Source: Davidsoniella eucalypti
Taxonomy: Eukaryota > Ascomycota > Sordariomycetes > Microascales > Ceratocystidaceae
NCBI GenBank assembly: GCA_004009845.1
Contig: RMBW01000041.1
Span: forward strand, 62,001-126,000
Direction of reading: 5' to 3'
Length of the DNA: 64,000 bases
Shown piece after piece: positions 44,501 through 56,010 of this stretch. Below the pieces are notes generated by a model, which was not told where the DNA came from, did not search any database, and saw only the letters and a program-made list of their open reading frames with translations. The number at the start of each line of letters is the position of its first letter. Position 1 is the first letter of the stretch. The position numbers and the translations under genes are program-made.

Positions 44501-47500
44501 GTCAGCCCTCAATCTAAGCTCTACCCCGTCAACCTTCAGCGGCGACCTCAAGAAGGGCAGTGTCTCTTCGACGCGCCGTAGTGACAGCGGCAACAGCGAG
44601 AGCCTGTCTCAGATGATGACGCGCCTGTCGTTTCACGAAGCCGATACGTCGATGGCCTCGTCCGTCGGTTCCAAGTCGTACGAAGACTCGTCGGACGCCG
44701 GCTTCATAGAAGGCCCGATGTCGCCCAACTTTGCCGCTCTACATCACATCCCCCACCTGGACTCCGATCCCGTCAAGCATTCTTCTCTCTCTGCGTCGTC
44801 CCAGTCAACGACCATGATGCCTCCTGCCATGGCGCTGTTCGTGCCCGAAGACAACTCCAACCGACGCTTCGTGGGCACGCCCGATTATCTGGCGCCCGAG
44901 ACTGTCCGCGGCGAGAAGCAAAACGAGGCCAGTGATTGGTGGTCTGTCGGCTGCATCATGTTCGAGTTTCTCTATGGGTACCCGCCGTTCACTGCAGCCG
45001 AGCCGGAGCTCGTCTTTGAAAACATCCTCGCCCGCCGCATCGATTGGCCGGACGAGTCTGATGAAGAGCTCACGTCTGCCGAGGCTAAGGATCTCATCAA
45101 CAAGCTCCTGTGTATGGATCCCGACCAGCGTCTCGGCGCTAACACAGACGACAAGTTCGCTTCGGGCGGCGAGGAGATCCGCAACCACCTCTGGTTCAGC
45201 GATATCAACTGGGAAACTCTGACCGAGGACGACGCCAAGTTCATCCCTACCACCGAGCACCCAGAAGACACTGAGTACTTCGACTCCCGCGGCGCCACGC
45301 TACAATCATTCCAGGAGGAGATCGAGGACACGGCTCCGTCGGCGCAGTCATCCAACTCCGGCGGCTCTGACTACCACGACCGGCCCCACGATGCCTTGTC
45401 TCGTGTCAGAAACAGCGCCAACCCGCCCAACAAACGCGGAACCATCCCGCTCTCCATCCCGCCTCATATCCGCGACTCCAAGAGCCGCCGGCTAAGCGAG
45501 TCTGTCAACGTCGACGACTTTGGAAACTTCTCGTTCAAGAATCTCCCTGCGCTGGACAAGGCCAACAAGGCCCAGATCCAAAAGCTACGCGCTGAAACCG
45601 CCCAGAATAAGCCGTCTCTCAACACCAGTCTCGGCTCCATGCCTTCGCCCGGCCCGTCGGTCGAAGGAAGCCCAATCCTCCCCGGCCCGCTACAACGGAC
45701 ACTATCCAATGCCAAGGCAAGCACCCGGCCACAGTCTCCCTCCACGTACAGCCACGCCAACTCGCCAAGCCGGGCGTCCCAGCCGTCGTCGCCGCTGCTT
45801 CTCTCATTCATGGCCGGCCAAAATAGCGACGGCCGGCGCAAGGTGTCTGGCACCTCCTCCAGCCTGTCGCAGCAGTCCTCTGTTTCACAGCCACAGTCAC
45901 AGCCCCAACCACCGCTGCCGTTTGAGACGCCTAAATCGGCCCCGGTTATGCAAAAAGCCCAGTCAGCCCTAGCCGCTACACCGGTCAAGTCTCGGGGCAC
46001 CGCTCCTCCTCCGCTGGCTTTGTCGCCGCAGAAGGGACTGACAACGCCCCGGCCCAGCAGTGCCACGGCCACACGCTCGCGGTCTTTGACGGTTGGCTCG
46101 CAGTCGAACGACGGCAGCCCCATCACCTCCGACGGCCACAGCCTCATGCATCACCGCAACCGCCGAAGCCAGGTGTTTGACATGTCTCCGTCGTCGTCAG
46201 ACACCGAGAGCGACAAGCACACCGCCTTCCTCAACGTCCAGCGCCGGCGGCAGAATTCGCGCCGCTTCTCGCAAATAGCTCTTGACAGCGGCGACCCGCT
46301 CTTCCGGCCGCTCGACGTGCTGATTGGCGAAGACCACCCCGTCTCGCGCATGGTCATGGAAAAGCTGCTGGAGAAGCTGCGCTGCCGCACCATTGCTGTG
46401 TCGACCGGTGCCGAGGCCGTCCGATATGCCGCCAGCGAAATCAAGTTTGACATCATATTCCTCGAGTTCAAGCTGCCGCAAATCAACGGCACCGACGTCG
46501 CCCGTATGGTCCGCGAAACCAAGAACGCCAACGCCCACACGCCGATTGTGGCTATCACTGCATACCTTAAGGAGCTGCAAACGCCACACTATTTCGACAG
46601 CCTGATCGAAAAACCCATCAGCTCGTCGAAGCTCACGGAAGTGATGCGCAGCTTGTGCCACTGGAAGCCCGCCACCACCCCGCACTCGAGTGCCTCAATC
46701 TCAATGCCACATCCTGCGCCTTCTGTTATCCGCCTATCTAGTCTGCGTTCCGAAGGTAGTCCGGTCTCCGCCGGGAGCCTCACCGGCTTCTCGGGCCGCA
46801 CCAGCAGCAGTCTTGCCACCTCTAGCAGAGAAGACTCGATCAGCTCCGTGTGTGGCGACTCAGAATCCGTGACAACTGATGATGTATCGGTCGTGCTTGG
46901 CAACAAGAAGTCGAGCATTGGCGAGTGGGAAGAGGGCGGTCTCGGAATCCGGGACGATGAGCCTCTTGTTGAACTCGCAGCCACTTCTCCTACCATCAGC
47001 GGTAGTGCCCTATCGAGTATCAATACTAGCAACAACCTCCACCTCCCGCCTTCACGTCTAGGGGCTGGCTTCAGTGGTGATTCCTCTTCGCTGTCTCCCA
47101 TATCTCGCGCCGAGCCTGGCTCTTTTTTCACAAAAAAGACCACCACGGCCAACAAGCCAGCCCACGCGCATAGCCACATGCATACGTCAGCGCCACGACG
47201 AGAGTTTGCTCTAGATTCTTCTAGTAGCGGCAAGCGTGGTGGCTCATCTGGCACCGATTCTGCCGACGATGAAGACGAAGAACTCGGTGCTCTCCGTGAA
47301 AAGCACCTAAGACCAAGGCCGGCACTACCTAGTTCCAAGCTAGGTATCGAGATGATGCGTGCTAGCAGCCACGATAGTATCACCATTGCAGCAGATGTCA
47401 GTCCCACCAACATGCTCGGAGTGTCGATGTCACAAATGTACAAACGAGAACCGACTAGGGAGAGTCGGCCCTCCATCGACGGCGTTGTAGCGTCTGTTTC

Positions 47501-47726
47501 TTCGCTCCTCTCTACCACATCCAAAAGTCCTAGCAGTAGCAGTATTCCAATTCCTCAGAGGTCTCCAAGCACGTCACGTACGCCCCCAGACTCCTTGTCA
47601 GTCAAATATCAAGGGGAAGATACTTCGGCTGAGCGCACTCCACGGCCAGAAAGAGTTCAACAGCAAACAGGATATATTTCCGGAGAACCAACCCCGCGGC
47701 CGACTCATAAAACACAGTTGCAGTGA
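41573..47726 (+). CDS. RIM15: RIM15-like PAS / AGC protein kinase / receiver protein
   Basis: Exons 41573-42148 and 42216-47726, in phase, 2028 residues. In order: PAS domain (about 50-115, LNVIVDVNLDGTIRWTSPSW), a C2HC-type zinc motif near residue 251 (CRICERTIPAWWFEKHTDLC), a Ser/Pro-rich linker, AGC kinase domain from residue 737 (KGAFGSVYLSKK, AIKVLKK, IHRDLKPDN, DFG with Asp879), a roughly 190-residue insert, then GTPDYLAPE at about 1079. The C-terminal receiver domain starts at about 1558. Rim15 in yeast and Cek1 in fission yeast act downstream of TOR and PKA to set quiescence through the endosulfine-PP2A branch; the same role is inferred. In the receiver the phospho-acceptor Asp is replaced by Glu1609 (IIFLEFKLP), while the acidic pair, Thr and Lys are kept. 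The start Met precedes the family's MQRSFSQDIREERE block. Confidence 0.93.
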
Positions 47727-48516
47727 AGGTCTAGTTTTCTTGTCCTTTCGTCTTTTTTCTTATTAGTTACTTTATATCTCTTGGGGGGGGGTGTTCATAC
47801 TTTGATTTTTTTTTCCATCTCTTTTTTCCTTGGGACGATCACATTTCTTTTATGCCTGACTATCTATTATCTTACTTCCATTACTGATTGCTTTATTTAT
47901 GAAGACGCTTATACAAACACAGACACACATAAATCTTTTTATGTTCTTTTTTTTCCTCGATATGTTCCTGGGTTTCTTTATTCCTGTATTCCTTTTTCTT
48001 TACTGTTCCTATCTCTTGATCTATGTTTTTGCCTCCGTTACATATGTCGGTTTTTTCTATCTACGGCTTGTTTTGTTTTTTTCGTCTTTCTTTTTCTTTA
48101 TGTTGGACAAGAATATCACTTCAGTTTTTTTTCAGTTTCACTACAGTTTATCTCTTTTCCTATCAGTCTTAAACATAAAGCGGTGTTTTCTGTTTCCCAT
48201 TTCTCTCTTTTATATCAACGTACTCTTTTGTCTACTTGAGCTTTTCTTTTTTTTTGTTTGTTCAAAGGAATCTCTCTGTCTTATGTTTCTCGTGATTGAT
48301 ATTTTCTTCATCTTTTTTCACTTTTTTGAGGCTGTCAAGGCAAAAGAAAAAAACAACCCCAAAAAATATATATATCAAAAGTCCTTCAAATACTTTCTCG
48401 CTACAGAGTTTTGATCCATCTTACGTTTTTAACGTATTTTTCTACCTACGTAGAACCTAAAGGTATCTTTATCTTATAATACTGAGAACTTGATACATCT
48501 AACACAGACCCTATAC

Positions 48517-48592
48517 TTAGGGTTAGCACAAACACACAGTATTTATTATTTGGGCACAGTATATAAATACTGTGCGTTGTTAGTAACCCTAA
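48517..48592. repeat. Nested palindrome bounded by TTAGGGTTA/TAACCCTAA
   Basis: TTAGGGTTA at 48517-48525 and its reverse complement TAACCCTAA at 48584-48592 enclose 58 bp. Inside, gcacagtat (48554-48562) pairs with atactgtgc (48567-48575) over a 4-nt loop. Alternatively cacagtatttat (48535-48546) pairs with ataaatactgtg (48563-48574). No obvious TA duplication flanks it, so a MITE is possible but not shown. Confidence 0.55.
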
Positions 48593-49898
48593 TGATGTGT
48601 ATAACCCTTTCGTTCGCATCACTAACTACAAGCGTCAACTTGTTGATGCTATTAAACTCATTTTCAAAGAGTAGCACACTAATCGGCACTATTATGTTAA
48701 CCGAAGACATCAGCTGACAATGTTATGATTAAGTAATGCAAGACAACTTGACACCTTGAGAGAAAACTAGATAAAAGTACAAAGTGTACTATTGCTACTT
48801 TAACTTCAGTCAACTACGATCGCCTTGTGAGGATCCAAGGACGAGTTGCTATATCTCCAAATGTTCGTTGACTTGATAGAGAAGCATAAAGCTTCAAAAC
48901 TTTTAATTTTCGTAAAATTTTGTTCACAGATATCACCTTTCCCTTTTTTTTTTTCATTTTTCAAGACCTCTTTTCTTCTGTTAAGCTTCAAGGTCCTTTC
49001 GGGTTACACATGATGGGCTTCAAAATGGTCATCCATATTGTTGCCCCCGAGACGAAACCGTATTCTGCGGAATGAGGGTTGATCTCCATGTGTCAAAGTT
49101 CACGAACTTGTAAAGACTACAGAAGACACAGTTTTGAGTATCTGAGAAGAGCTATATCTCCATGGTTTTAACGAGCATCACTATCGACACATTTGGTCAG
49201 AGTTGGTCTCGACAGAATGTCCCCCCTTAGAAAGTCTAGGTAAGAGTAAGTAGCGAGTTTGTGTCAATAAGCGCTTGAACATTGGTGTTGGAATTGTTGA
49301 CGACATGATGGATGGAAGAGGTTGGAATGTGTCGAGGTATTACTTTGAAATCGCAGAAGTCGTTGTATCTGAAGCAAGGTGGGACAATTAAAAGCTACTA
49401 AAATATTAATACTGCCTCCCTAGTTAGCCTCATTAGCTTAGTTAAAGTTGTGTGATTTAGCTCGATGTGAGACAGTAATGTCATCTAAAGGCATTGTTGA
49501 AATGATATCAAATTCTCTTCGTATGGGAGGCGTCTTGGTATATGTGTGATGATATGACTATGTACTTGATCAAGGAGTTCCTGTGAGGGAAGTCGGGCAG
49601 GTAGAAGGGTGAAGGTTAAATGAAGCAACAGAAATTCGTGTTGCAAGAGGACAATCAGCATAAAGAAGTAAGTGAATTTTCAACTAGCATCACAGTTACA
49701 TACAACAAAGACAATTGTGAAGCGGCAGGATTTAGTGATGGAGATGTGATATTGGTTGAAAGTAGTAGGTGTATGCAAGTAGGTGTGTGCAAGTCAATGG
49801 ATAGAAATTGTGGGCAATAAAATTTAGGGCTGACTGTAGATGACACACAATTAGTTTCTGAAAGGATATAGGACCCATTCTTGTTTGCTGTGGTAGAC

Positions 49899-49924
49899 GT
49901 TCTTGTTCTTGTTCTTGTTCTTGT
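49899..49924 (+). repeat. GTTCTT hexamer microsatellite
   Basis: Four perfect GTTCTT units in a row at 49899-49922. Confidence 0.85.
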
Positions 49925-52534
49925 CGTAGATCGTCACAGTTTCTACTTATATGGAAGATAAAGTAACAGCCAACTTACACTCTAGGCATACAAATTAGGT
50001 AAGCCATAGATAGAGGCATCCCTAATATATTGTATTGTCACGAAAAGTAACGAGTGCTTGTTGTGTTTTTAGGCAGGGACACACCTTTGATGATTTGAGA
50101 TTTCAGTTTCAATTTCAATTTCGATAATAGGAACCTCAATGTTACGAGCATGTTTCTTTGTATCCGGAGAAAGTGGATACAATATTATATGACAACTCGG
50201 ACATGGGCGATATGGCTGCCCCGATTTTACACTGGCCGTAGAGGTAAGACGACATGACGACGAACAAGGCAAAAAGAAAATCATAGAGATGGGCCAGATA
50301 GTGGCAATGCGGCCTGTCGTCGGTGACGTGAACGTATAGAATCCTTTTTTTTTTTTGCAAAAAAAATAGCCGCTCTTAAGAATTGGGTGTTTGTTTTCTC
50401 AGACGATCTTCGGCTTTTACAAGTAGCTATCTTTGGGGGGGGCCCAACTCGCGAAGAACATGAAAGGACCCATGGACCGTCAGACGGGGCGAGTGGGAGG
50501 GGGGAGGAAAGCATTGCAACAACTGAGTAAAGTGGCATCTTCGGGCTTGTCCAGCTTCTTCTGGTGCCTGAGAGTTGTAAGGTACATACAGGCCAGAAGA
50601 CCAAAAAAGCTTTGTCGACGGCCTAAGAACGGCAAGCTTAAAACATGGGACATCGATCGCGGAGAGGAACTCGAGGGCTAGGAAAGAGATTGAACAAGCC
50701 ATATATTTTCGGTGTTTCTTTCACGTCAAGACTGTGCTACTGCTTTGAATATTTCGGTCTCTAACATCAACGCAAAATGTATGTTAGTGAAATGCTCTTA
50801 GAATATCGCGGGTCACGGGGGCATAAGATCCGTCCTGAAGTGTTGTGGTCTGTTATGTGCGGGCCTCACTCTAACTCGCTACATAAGTACATGTAACCAC
50901 TTCCCGAACCCCGTCCCCACTTAAATCGCATCTAGCCAACCAGATGCCGTTTCTGGACTGCATGGCATCCAGGCTCGGTTTTGATTGGCCGGATTTTCAG
51001 CATATTAGATTTGCATATCAAAGCTTCGCGTTCGTCCAAGATGTCTACGTTCTCGCCCAAATGCTAGGCGGAAAAGCTGAGTCTTTTTTTTCATAGATCG
51101 TCTTGCTGAAGAATGAAAAGAGCGGTGATGAGCGATTACACGGGCGATGGAACAGTTACTAAATGTCGCGAAGTTGGCGATACCGATTCTAGGTGAATGA
51201 TAGAGTGATATTGAAACTACAATCGTGATTTCTTTTTTCCAAGCACGTGTTCTACAAAGAACAAAGGGATAATAAGGACAAAATTAAATAGTAATGCTTG
51301 ACCCAAAGTCCTTGTTTATCGTTACGATTATGCTATTACTTTCCATGTGAGAAACATAGCCTTCTCGTGGCATCTAACATCAAGTTGAAGAAAATCTCAC
51401 GGCGACCCTGGAACTCCAGCGAAACTCACACTTCCGGGGCATTAGTAGTCTGAGCAACACTGGTCTGTCGCTCTGACATCTGCATGAGGCGTAGTTGACG
51501 TGTGATGACCCATATATCGCCGTGAATGCCAGCCTTTCATCTCCCCTCGTACCGTCTGTTCTCGACGTTGAAGCATCAGGGGGAGGTATCATCATGCATG
51601 GCAACCCTCCCGCTATTCTACATCTTCCTTCTAGCTGCTTTATACAAAATGGTGCAGTAGTACTTGTAAGTCACTAGGACCCGTGATGGGTGAGACTATT
51701 CCTATCCTGAAATAGACAAACCATAGTAACGCAACGATGTTCTTTTTTTTGGCTCACTCCCCCTTTCTGCTTGACACTTGTTGAAATGTATACAGATACA
51801 CTAGGCGTGTGACGCGTTTCCTTTCTGCACACCACTAAAACTGAGGACATGATAGGAGCCCAGATCATGGTTTTATTGTTTCCTCTTTCTTTATTTAGGA
51901 CCATGTTCTGGCATATGGAAATATATTGGGTACTCCTAATGGGATCGCCGGCACATTGTCTCCGTCCAGTAGGAACCGGCGTCAATATTCACGTTCTCAA
52001 AACGGCAAAAACTTGGCTTACATGGAAGATATCATGGATCTAAAAAGGCTACATTTGATAGACGCTAGACCAAGTCATAGGTGCCTACTTTGTACTTCTC
52101 TTCTTTGTTCTTTTCTCTAGTCATAATCAACAAAGGAGCAAACAATAGATGCGGAAAATATACAACTAACAAGAAGATAAACCGACAATACTGCGTGTTA
52201 CTCTTTGCCAAGAGAACTTCTACAGACGGGGAATATTGCTAGTGAATGGAAGCAGGGAAATGGTTCGATGCATATACTTATTTCACCTCACCGAGAGCAG
52301 GAAGACACGATGCTACAGCAGATTAGCGAAAGATACTAAACTCGGAATAAGTGGCAACAAAATCTTGTGATTACCGGGTCCCGAGAGACGAACGGACAAA
52401 GAAGGCAGGATGAAGTGAGCAAGGCCTTCTCCGATAACTTCCCACGGACGGAGACGAGAGGAAGAAACGGAGCCTGCCAAGGATGAATACCAAGACAAAT
52501 AACATACGCCTAGTCTATTGTCTGTTCATACATC

Positions 52535-52747
52535 TTGGCAAACGACTTGGCAAACGCAGCACAGAAGGGAAATAATGAATATAAAATAAAAGCTATGTTA
52601 AATTCTATAGGCCTGGCCATATCCCAGATAAGACGTCGGTCAAGGAAATCGGTCGATGGGCACGCAAGAGACAAAAAAACAAGCTTTATGAATCGGAGGC
52701 AGGATTCCTACAGAAAGCATGGGGGACACAATATCTGTGGTTTATAG
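52535..52747 (+). pseudogene. Possible LINE ORF2 C-terminal remnant
   Basis: A 70-codon frame reads ANDLANAAQKGNNEYKIKA then SQIRRRSRKS and KKTSFMNRR. The ANDLANAAQKG part resembles the GNExADxLAKxA-x-G end of a LINE RNase H domain. No Cys/His motif is clear downstream. Weak evidence; it could be chance. Confidence 0.25.
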
Positions 52748-55216
52748 AGGATATAGAAGTCTTCTAGAAGAGTAAACTGGGCATAGACATCTCGACACCC
52801 AGCGGAATGTAATGTTCACGGAGGTGACGATGTTCCGGGATGTAACATTTGCTCTCGGTATATGAACCAAGATCCATCAACATTGGCCGTTGCTCTTGAA
52901 AGATACGGCGGCGGCATATCGCTGCGGGCGGTTTCCCTATATGACGCAAAGTAAAAAAGCCAGAATAAAAACAGGTGCACTTATCACCATCAGCCCCTGA
53001 CCTAACCACCTGTATCAAGTGTGGTATCCATGCTTTCTTGACACGGTCTCTGATATCAAGACAAAAACGGAAGATGCCATAAGATAGTGAAGCTTTGGAT
53101 CTATCTATCTAAAGTAGCGCTATGGTATCTCGGGCTAGGCGATTGTTTGGATGTACTCGACTATATTTCTCTTGCCTTTTTTGAATTTAGATAAAAAGCG
53201 CCGACGTCATAAGTTGAATTTCGAGATAGGGTTGTCACTAGAGTTGGGGGTTTGTATGGGAAAGGGTGGTAGTCAGGGTGGTTGCACAATGAAGAGAAAT
53301 AAAGAGCTCAAGCCATCTAAATGTTAATGCAAAGATAACAGATTGTTTTGATGACAGTTGTGAGCACACATCCCAAGGCACATCCTAGCAATCCGTTTTT
53401 TTCTAACGGTATTGAAGTATTTGAGCTTCTAATCTCTTGGGTTAGTGATAGAGCAAAACATGTGCAAATTTTTCGGTACTGGCTTGGGGCTTGGATATTC
53501 CTGTCCTGATTTTTTTTTTCTTTAGCATCTCGGCCTTGGGCGATATGTCTCGACTAGTTTCGGTGTGAATTTTGGGGAGAAACCAAGAAAAGTAAAAATA
53601 AAAATAAAAATTGTTAATTCTTCTTTTTTTTTGAGCGTGTAAGATGCAAAAGTCCGAGCACGTGGGCTCTCTGGTTGGTCTGCGGAATCTCTGCCCCCCC
53701 CCTGTAACTTTTGCTACTATTACAGTTCTTATCTTTTCTTTTTTTGTTCGAATTCGAGCTAACTTGATCTGTACTGTTAGAGCTTTTAGTGGGTAGAGGC
53801 GTGTTATTATCTTTCCCTCTTCTGTCTTTTTCTCTAGACCGCGGACGTTAAGCTTAGCTCCCCGATTTTCAATGTTCTCGGATCTTATACGTTGAAAACA
53901 AAAGTCAATCATAACATATATTGCAAGTTTTTTTTTCTCTCGTTCAATGCTACGATGCCATCATGACTGTCCAATGTAGCCTCAAGTGCTTATAGCCGGA
54001 CAAACGGCTCTCGATGAGAATGATCAAGTAAAATTTTCTCTGGAACAATTCGATAGCACTTTGCCAGCTTTAGTAAAGAGTACATTGTATTTTGACTGTC
54101 TTTTTCTGGGTAACCCTGCTAGAGACTGTAGAATAAGAATAAAAGTTCCCATACGTATCTAGTATAGATTAACTGTCGTAATGCACTGTTGCAGGCATCG
54201 TCGTTGGCCTCGGAAAGGCACCCAACAACATTCCCCTCATTGTAGCGTCGTGTTAGTGACGCTGAGATGAAGAACGTAGTAGTGGCTTTCTATTTTACAC
54301 AGCTAAATTGCCTTGCGTCGTAGTTTTAGGCGCAAGACATATACAGAGAGATGATATACGATGTAGACCCTCGGCTCGACTGGAGGCTTTTTTGTTAGTT
54401 CTGCTGTTTTTATTTTCTCTGTGTCATCCGAGTAGTAACGGTGGGATGATGTGAAAGTTGCCATTGCTATTGAAGTGTGCTTTGACCCAACGTGATAAAA
54501 TATACCGTATTTAGCTAGGCTAACCCTCAACTAACATACCAAGATATCCATTGCCTAAACAAGCACTCGGTCAATGATCGTACTGTATCGGCCTCACCAG
54601 GGACAATTAGCAATCAAACAAATAACCATTAACATTGTGTATTATGTGTAAGTACAGCTCAAGTCCCAAGCAGAGAAAAATCCCGGGGTTGGTTCAAAAC
54701 TCATGTTGTCAGAGCTTATAAGACCTTTGCTGTTCGTCAAGTTGCTTTACCTTCCATAAAAAGAACCGATAAAAACAATAAAATAAGACTCCACATCAAC
54801 ATATCACCAAGATCCCAAGGATGATAGACCGGGAAAGCATCAGGATAACAGGATACAAGCCAAGCATTCAATGGTCTTTTTTTCTTTTTGGATTATCCCC
54901 TCTTTCATTCGCCCATGGAAATGCCGAGCAAACATAGTAGCCGCCGAAAAAATCAAGAGGTCGTGTGAGCCAAAGAAAGATAGAGGGAAACAAAGCCAAG
55001 ATAATGTGTAATGGCGATGACGAAGAGCCAAGAAGGCCAAGACCAGGCATCTCTGCGGTTCACAAGACAGATCAGAAGAAATAACGAGATAATATGGTGT
55101 TGTGTGAGAAATAGCCACGTCGAAATGGATATAGGATAGATCTCGATGTTACGTGTACATCACTTGAAACCCTGATCTATCAGAAATCATGGTACTATAT
55201 TAGGCTACGGTTCCAG

Positions 55217-55266
55217 CTCTACACATACCTACGTTAAATATAATCAAATCAAATCTCTACACATAC
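55217..55266 (+). mobile_element. Short LINE 3'-tail footprint (copy 4), perfect 12-bp target-site duplication
   Basis: ctctacacatac at 55217-55228 and 55255-55266 brackets a 26-bp insert (55229-55254) made only of the tail, ctacgttaaatataatcaaa plus tcaaat. Confidence 0.8.
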
Positions 55267-55945
55267 TTATACACTAATGTCTGGCTAAGATGATAAATAA
55301 AGAACAAAGGCACATCATCTACATCTGTACATATAAGCCACGCAAGAGCAAAAGCGCATTAGACCATTTCCGGTTTCTCTAACCTAGTAAGAAAGTAACA
55401 AGCTCGAGCTTTCTTGTTTGGGACCCTTTTTTTTTTCTTTTTCTTTTCCCCGAAGGAATAAGGATGAAGCTTCAAAGGACGGAATAGAAAATATAAATAC
55501 ATAAAACAGATTCCATAAAAGAGCAAAAAAAATAGTCTCAGCATAATTAGCTATTCTCTCCCTGGGGTAAGATCGGGTTCCATGAGAAATGAAACGTAGT
55601 TCTACCCATAGTCCTTTTGGGGACGAAGAAGACTGGAGGAATAGCATGTAAGGAGGAATCACATCTAAAGTCGCCTTATTATCTGCATTTGCATTGCGTA
55701 TGCATTGCCTGTGTTCTTGGGCCTTGTTCCTTTTGTTGCCAACCACACATCAGTAGTTCCGGGTCTTTTGTTGTGGGCATGTACGAGGCTGATACTGGAT
55801 AGATATCGGTGGTCCGCTTGGCGCAGATCTTGTATCCTGAATTATATTCCGTGGCCCAATGATGGGACTGTGATTGTCGTTCGATCAGTACCAAGCTATA
55901 TATGCGTATCCTGTCATCGTAAGATATAGGAGTATTTTTGGCATC

Positions 55946-56010
55946 TACCAAGACATGCCTTGATTTGATTATATTTATATTTAACGTCTACCTAAATACC
56001 AAGACATGCC
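55946..56010 (-). mobile_element. Short LINE 3'-tail footprint (copy 5), minus strand, perfect 14-bp target-site duplication
   Basis: taccaagacatgcc at 55946-55959 and 55997-56010 brackets a 37-bp insert (55960-55996). On the minus strand it reads tttaggtagacgttaaatat then aaatataatcaaatcaa, with one extra aaatat unit relative to the other copies. Confidence 0.82.

Noticed and set aside
47781..48414. Two overlapping plus-strand frames (152 and 171 codons) rich in Phe, Leu and Ser
   Set aside because: They are translations of a T-rich 3' region of the RIM15-like gene. They overlap in different frames and have no domain; the composition explains both.
49620..49820. 66-codon frame in the gene desert
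   Set aside because: No domain, short, and in a region without other coding signs.
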